From contig JAHFAE010000016.1 of NCBI GenBank assembly GCA_023250675.1, positions 1-46,471 on the forward strand: DNA of 46,471 nt, given 5' to 3'. This document shows positions 42,889 to 46,471 of this stretch, piece after piece. The position numbers and the translations under genes are program-made. Each line of letters opens with the position of its first letter. Positions within the stretch are counted from its first letter, which is position 1. The notes under the pieces were generated by a model, which was given only the letters and a program-made list of their open reading frames with translations, was not told where the DNA came from and did no database searches. The DNA comes from Oligoflexia bacterium. GTDB lineage: Bacteria; Bdellovibrionota; Bdellovibrionia; JABDDW01.

Positions 42889-43603
42889 TTGCAGCCTCAC
42901 GAGAATTTTTACCAAAATGAGAAAAATCCCTGTCCAATTGTTCAAGCATATTGTCTTTAAGCCGTGTTTTAACATTACCGAGTAATCGCTGAGATTTTAT
43001 GGCCCAAACCTTCTTATACTCATCAGAAAGTTCAGATAAAACTGATGTCATCACATCGGGAGATAAACCACAGGGATTTATTTTTCTAAATTCTGACAAA
43101 TCACATGTCACATTGACAGCGATACCATGGTAACTGACCCATTCTTTGGCCGCGATACCAATGCTTGCTATTTTCCCTTCGCCCTTAGCCAATTTTGAAT
43201 CAGGTACCCACACACCAGTTTTTTCCGGGATACTCTCCCCCACAATTCGAAAGTCTTGAAGCGTGTCAATGATGACCTGTTCTAAAACTCTCATGTATTT
43301 ATGGAGGTCTCGACCCCGACGATCAAGATCAAGAATGGGGTAAACAATTATTTGTCCCGGCAAGTGCAGCGTCGATCGGCCCCCCCGGGTGACTTCAAAA
43401 ACCGGCAAAGAGTCAGAAAGAATATCGCCGGAAGCACCAGCAGCTCTTCCCACAGTGACTACGGGTTCATGTTCGCAAATAATTAATTTTTCTAAAAAAG
43501 AGATTTTATTTTTCTTAGAATCGATTATGTCACGAACAGCTGCCTCTTGAATCTTAAGACAGGCCGAATATTCAATAAGTCCTAGATCTTGAACTTCTAT
43601 CAT
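42875..43603 (-). CDS. lipB: Octanoyl-[acyl carrier protein]:protein N-octanoyltransferase
   Basis: 242 residues. The acyl-thioester Cys178 is in INPCGL, and the catalytic Lys144 is in GKIASIGI. The RGG motif appears as VTRGGRSTLHLPGQIIVYPI, where most enzymes have RGGxxTxHGPGQ. LipB moves octanoate from acyl carrier protein to the lipoyl lysine of E2 subunits, the first step of lipoylation. It lies 3 bases after lpdA and downstream of the E2 gene, its natural substrate. Confidence 0.92.
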   Translation of the reverse strand: MIEVQDLGLIEYSACLKIQEAAVRDIIDSKKNKISFLEKLIICEHEPVVTVGRAAGASGDILSDSLPVFEVTRGGRSTLHLPGQIIVYPILDLDRRGRDLHKYMRVLEQVIIDTLQDFRIVGESIPEKTGVWVPDSKLAKGEGKIASIGIAAKEWVSYHGIAVNVTCDLSEFRKINPCGLSPDVMTSVLSELSDEYKKVWAIKSQRLLGNVKTRLKDNMLEQLDRDFSHFGKNSREAANADI

Positions 43604-43606
43604 TAA

Positions 43607-45055
43607 TCACCGAGGAGGACTTGTAGGTCTGAGTGGTCTCTCTCGATCAGGCTTTACAAAAATGTGAATGGGATGACCAAGAGCTGCTTCAGCAGCCTCC
43701 ATCATCATTTCTGGTAATGTAGGATGGGGATGAATTGTCGATGCGATATCCTCAGCCGTTGCACCCATTTCAATGGCCAAAGCCGCCTCAGAAATAACTT
43801 GGCTCGCTTCACCACCTACAATGTGCACACCTAAAACCACATTGTTCTTTTTGTCTGTCACAATTTTAACAAAGCCCTCAGATTCAAGCATGCTCAGGGC
43901 TCGGCCATTGGCCGCATAGGGGAACTGGCCGACCTTCACTTCAAAACCCTTACTTTGTGCTTCTTCAACGGTCATTCCTGCCGACGCGATTTCGGGATCA
44001 GTAAAAATAACAGCAGGAATTGTTTTGACATCCATCACGACGTTTTTGCCCGCAATCACTTCAGCAGCGATAATGCCCTCGCGACTCGCTTTATGAGCAA
44101 GCATAGGTTGCCCAGCAATATCACCGATGGCAAAAATATGACTGATATTAGTTCGCAGTTGTTTATCGACTTGGATGAATCCTTTGGCATCAATCTTTAG
44201 ACCAATTGCTGATAGGCCCAACTGATCGCTGTTTGGTTTACGGCCAACGGTTACTAAAATTTTATCCGTGGCTACTGTTTGTTCTTTTCCATCAACTGAA
44301 ATAGTGACACTTAAATCAGACCCTGATTTTTTGAAACTTATGGCTTTAGCATTTACAATGATATTAACGCCTTTTTTCTTAAGTTTTCTTGCCACAACTT
44401 GAGAGCAATCAGAATCAACCACTCCAGTCAAAATTCCTTTAGTTGCTTCAATGATAGTTACTTCAACTCCAAACTTTTGATAAAAGCTGCCAATTTCTAA
44501 ACCAATATAACCTCCGCCGATAACGGCCAAGCGCTTCGGAAGATCGTCCAGACTCAAAGCCTCAGTGCTGCTTAAAACGTTTTTTTGATCAAACGCAAAT
44601 CCAGGAATTTCAATAGGGCGAGAGCCGGTTGCGATAATAAAACTGGTAGCCTGAATGACTTCGGTTTTTCCGTCAGCAGTTTTAACTTCAAGCTCTTTTG
44701 GCGATTTGAATTTAGCTTCACCGGTCATGTATTCGCAACCGTTAGCTTTTAATAATTGGCCCACTCCACCGGTGAGCTTGTTGACAACACCTTGCTTCCA
44801 GGTTTGAAGTTTTGTCATATCAACTGAAGTCTTGCCTGCGGTGATTCCCATTTCAGCGGCACCGTTTTGCATTTTATCATAAAAACCAGCGGCTGTGATG
44901 AGAGCTTTAGAAGGGATGCACCCGCAATTTAGGCAAACACCACCAACTTTATCTCGATCAATGACTAAGACTTTTTTACCCAATTGGGCGGCCTTGATGG
45001 CGGCCACGTAGCCACCCGGGCCAGAGCCAATGACACAGACTTCTGTTTGCTTCAC
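43607..45055 (-). CDS. lpdA: Dihydrolipoyl dehydrogenase (E3)
   Basis: 482 residues starting with GTG at 45055 (AAGGAG five bases upstream). FAD motif VIGSGPGGYVAAIKAAQLG; redox disulfide Cys41/Cys46 in GGVCLNCGCIPSKAL, with an extra Cys44 between them; NAD motif VIGGGYIGLEIGSF; catalytic His-Glu in STIHPHPTLPE. It reoxidises dihydrolipoamide on E2 using NAD+. It is 16 bases after the E2 gene and precedes lipB. Confidence 0.95.
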   Translation of the reverse strand: MKQTEVCVIGSGPGGYVAAIKAAQLGKKVLVIDRDKVGGVCLNCGCIPSKALITAAGFYDKMQNGAAEMGITAGKTSVDMTKLQTWKQGVVNKLTGGVGQLLKANGCEYMTGEAKFKSPKELEVKTADGKTEVIQATSFIIATGSRPIEIPGFAFDQKNVLSSTEALSLDDLPKRLAVIGGGYIGLEIGSFYQKFGVEVTIIEATKGILTGVVDSDCSQVVARKLKKKGVNIIVNAKAISFKKSGSDLSVTISVDGKEQTVATDKILVTVGRKPNSDQLGLSAIGLKIDAKGFIQVDKQLRTNISHIFAIGDIAGQPMLAHKASREGIIAAEVIAGKNVVMDVKTIPAVIFTDPEIASAGMTVEEAQSKGFEVKVGQFPYAANGRALSMLESEGFVKIVTDKKNNVVLGVHIVGGEASQVISEAALAIEMGATAEDIASTIHPHPTLPEMMMEAAEAALGHPIHIFVKPDRERPLRPTSPPR

Positions 45056-45071
45056 GAATTCTCCTTAAATC

Positions 45072-46436
45072 TTAAATCAGATCAAGTAAAAGTGAGTTGG
45101 GATTTTCTAAATAACTCATAAGTTTTTTCAAAAACCGCGCAGCCTGGGCACCGTCAATAATGCGATGATCGCAGGTCGCAGTGATACCCATCATTTCTCT
45201 AATTTTTATTTCATCACCGACAACTACGGGTTTCTTTTGAATCTTAAAAATACCAATGATTGCCACTTCGGGATGATTGATGATGGGGGTGGCTGAAATT
45301 CCACCAACGCTCCCGATATTTGTAATGGTAATAGACCCATGTTTCATATCATCAGGTGCTAATTTGCCAGCTTTTGCCTTCTCTGCCAGATCAACAATTT
45401 CATGGGCCAACTGCATGATTGTTTTATTCTCGACCCCTTTTACCACAGGGACCAAGAGTCCCTCCGCGGTGTCAGCAGCAAATCCAACATTGTAAGTGTG
45501 CTTGATAACAATTTCACTGGCTGCATCGTCGATAGATGCATTGAAATTAGGAAACTCACGGCACGTAGAAACAAGGGCCTTCATCACAATGGGCAAATAA
45601 GTGAGTTTAACACCTTGCTGGGCTGCCTGATCTTTAAGTCTGGTTCTCCATGCCACAAGATCTGTAACGTCGACTTCATCGGCATGAGTAAAATGGGGAA
45701 TAGTTTGTTTTGATCGAACCAAGTTTTCTGCAATTTTTCGTCTGATTCCGCGAAACGGTTTTCGCTCTTCACCGGCTTGAGGTGCTAGGGGACTTGGCGG
45801 AACACGAAAACTGGGTTGAACTTGGGGTTTGGCTGCAGCAACTGCACCTAAGCCACCGGTGCCAGCTTTGGCCACATCATCTCTTGTGATGCGCCCGGCG
45901 GGCCCCGTTCCTTTGACCTGATTAATATCTAAGCCTGCTTCTCTTGCGTATCGACGAGTTGCCGGAGTTGCTAAAATATTTGCTCCCGCTGGAGGAGGAT
46001 AAACTTCTTGGCCTGACCCCTGTGCACTTTGAGCTGAAAATTGCGCAGCCTGCATTTCTTGATTCTGTACAGCGGGTCGCGATGACGGAGTTTGCTGAGC
46101 GCTTGATTGCGGTGCCGATGTTGATTGGGTCGACGCTGGATTTCGCCCAGCACTTTGGGAAGGCTGAGCTGGTGCTGCTTTTTTTGATTCAGCGGCTCCT
46201 GTTTCCATCGTCAATAATGTTCCGCCTACTTTGACCACTTCGCCTTCTTTGGCTAATAGCTTTAATACTTTGCCTGCGGCAGAGCACGGAATTTCTACTG
46301 TGGCCTTATCGGTCATGACTTCAAGAAGGGGTTGGTCATGATTGACCATGTCGCCCTCTTTAACCAACCATCTCACCACTTCGCCTTCGTTGACTCCTTC
46401 GCCGATATCGGGAAGTTTCACCTCAACTGATGCCAT
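45072..46436 (-). CDS. Dihydrolipoamide acyltransferase (E2) of a 2-oxoacid dehydrogenase complex
   Basis: 454 residues: one lipoyl domain (1-~78) with Lys44 in EVMTDKATVEIP; a long Ala/Gln/Ser/Pro linker (~80-145); an E3/E1-binding domain (ILATPATRRYAREAGLDINQ, then VKGTGPAGRITRDDV); and a catalytic domain with His424 and Asp428 in TCDHRIIDGAQ. The single lipoyl domain and the pattern TFGSVGG-like ITNIGSVGGISATPIINHPE allow either pyruvate or branched-chain 2-oxoacid dehydrogenase, so no symbol is given. GAGG precedes the ATG. E1 genes, if linked, should lie beyond the window edge. Confidence 0.93.
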   Translation of the reverse strand: MASVEVKLPDIGEGVNEGEVVRWLVKEGDMVNHDQPLLEVMTDKATVEIPCSAAGKVLKLLAKEGEVVKVGGTLLTMETGAAESKKAAPAQPSQSAGRNPASTQSTSAPQSSAQQTPSSRPAVQNQEMQAAQFSAQSAQGSGQEVYPPPAGANILATPATRRYAREAGLDINQVKGTGPAGRITRDDVAKAGTGGLGAVAAAKPQVQPSFRVPPSPLAPQAGEERKPFRGIRRKIAENLVRSKQTIPHFTHADEVDVTDLVAWRTRLKDQAAQQGVKLTYLPIVMKALVSTCREFPNFNASIDDAASEIVIKHTYNVGFAADTAEGLLVPVVKGVENKTIMQLAHEIVDLAEKAKAGKLAPDDMKHGSITITNIGSVGGISATPIINHPEVAIIGIFKIQKKPVVVGDEIKIREMMGITATCDHRIIDGAQAARFLKKLMSYLENPNSLLLDLI

Positions 46437-46471
46437 TTCTCAAACCTCAACTGTGGGGGAGAGCTTTAACT

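Noticed and set aside
45072-46436. 2-oxoglutarate dehydrogenase E2 (sucB)
   Set aside because: The catalytic-domain pattern and linker fit pyruvate or branched-chain complexes better, and no sucA gene is visible; the substrate is left open.

Overview
The window looks like chromosomal DNA of a Gram-negative bacterium of moderate GC content. Many products carry signal peptides, several are predicted outer-membrane barrels, and ExbB/ExbD-type genes are present. The mix is compatible with the Bdellovibrionota (Bdellovibrio-like predators): a DivIVA-domain protein in a Gram-negative, a TadC gene leading an FHA-domain operon, an HNH protein resembling a family I recall as multicopy in that group, and many secreted proteins of unknown function. 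This placement comes from gene content and memory, not from a search. I see no rRNA, tRNA, CRISPR array, insertion sequence, phage or integron.

Layout. 1-1673: 3' part of a secreted beta-helix protein. 1710-4901 (minus): a Tat-type FAD oxidoreductase followed by a lipase maturation factor-like membrane protein, with their own promoter at 4929-4956. 4961-12644 (minus): an amine/GABA catabolic operon of permease, aldehyde dehydrogenase, GABA aminotransferase, second aldehyde dehydrogenase and exported copper amine oxidase. Together these can take putrescine (or a similar amine) to succinate. 12677-20580: mostly minus-strand secreted or membrane genes (two unknowns, DoxX, a subtilisin-like protease, a lipoprotein, a Cys-less rhodanese, a barrel). 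This stretch is interrupted by a 490-base gene-poor region with a strong hairpin, a broken HNH gene and a probable second gene remnant.

20615-23471 (plus): EamA transporter and acetyl-CoA synthetase, closed by a good intrinsic terminator. 23602-27098 (plus): three translationally coupled secreted proteins of unknown function behind a clear promoter, then a 36-residue basic protein and a barrel. 27977-30695 (minus): divIVA-like, proC, yggS and maf genes, a conserved housekeeping group.

30732-37009 (plus): the most unusual block. TadC, a DUF192 protein, three membrane-anchored FHA proteins (two with TPR-like C-termini) and a protein that aligns with PP2C phosphatases but has lost the metal-binding aspartates. 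The genes overlap or nearly abut, so they look like one operon. I infer a Tad-type envelope machine with a phospho-threonine-reading scaffold and a non-catalytic phosphatase-like subunit. No kinase is encoded here.

37016-42438: a barrel, a COG0731-like radical SAM protein, a sulfatase-fold lipoprotein that appears to lack its catalytic and metal residues, an overlapping methyltransferase, and an ExbB/ExbD pair. 42484-46436 (minus): dihydrolipoamide acyltransferase E2, dihydrolipoyl dehydrogenase, LipB and a small membrane protein. Here the 2-oxoacid dehydrogenase subunits sit beside the enzyme that starts lipoylation of E2.
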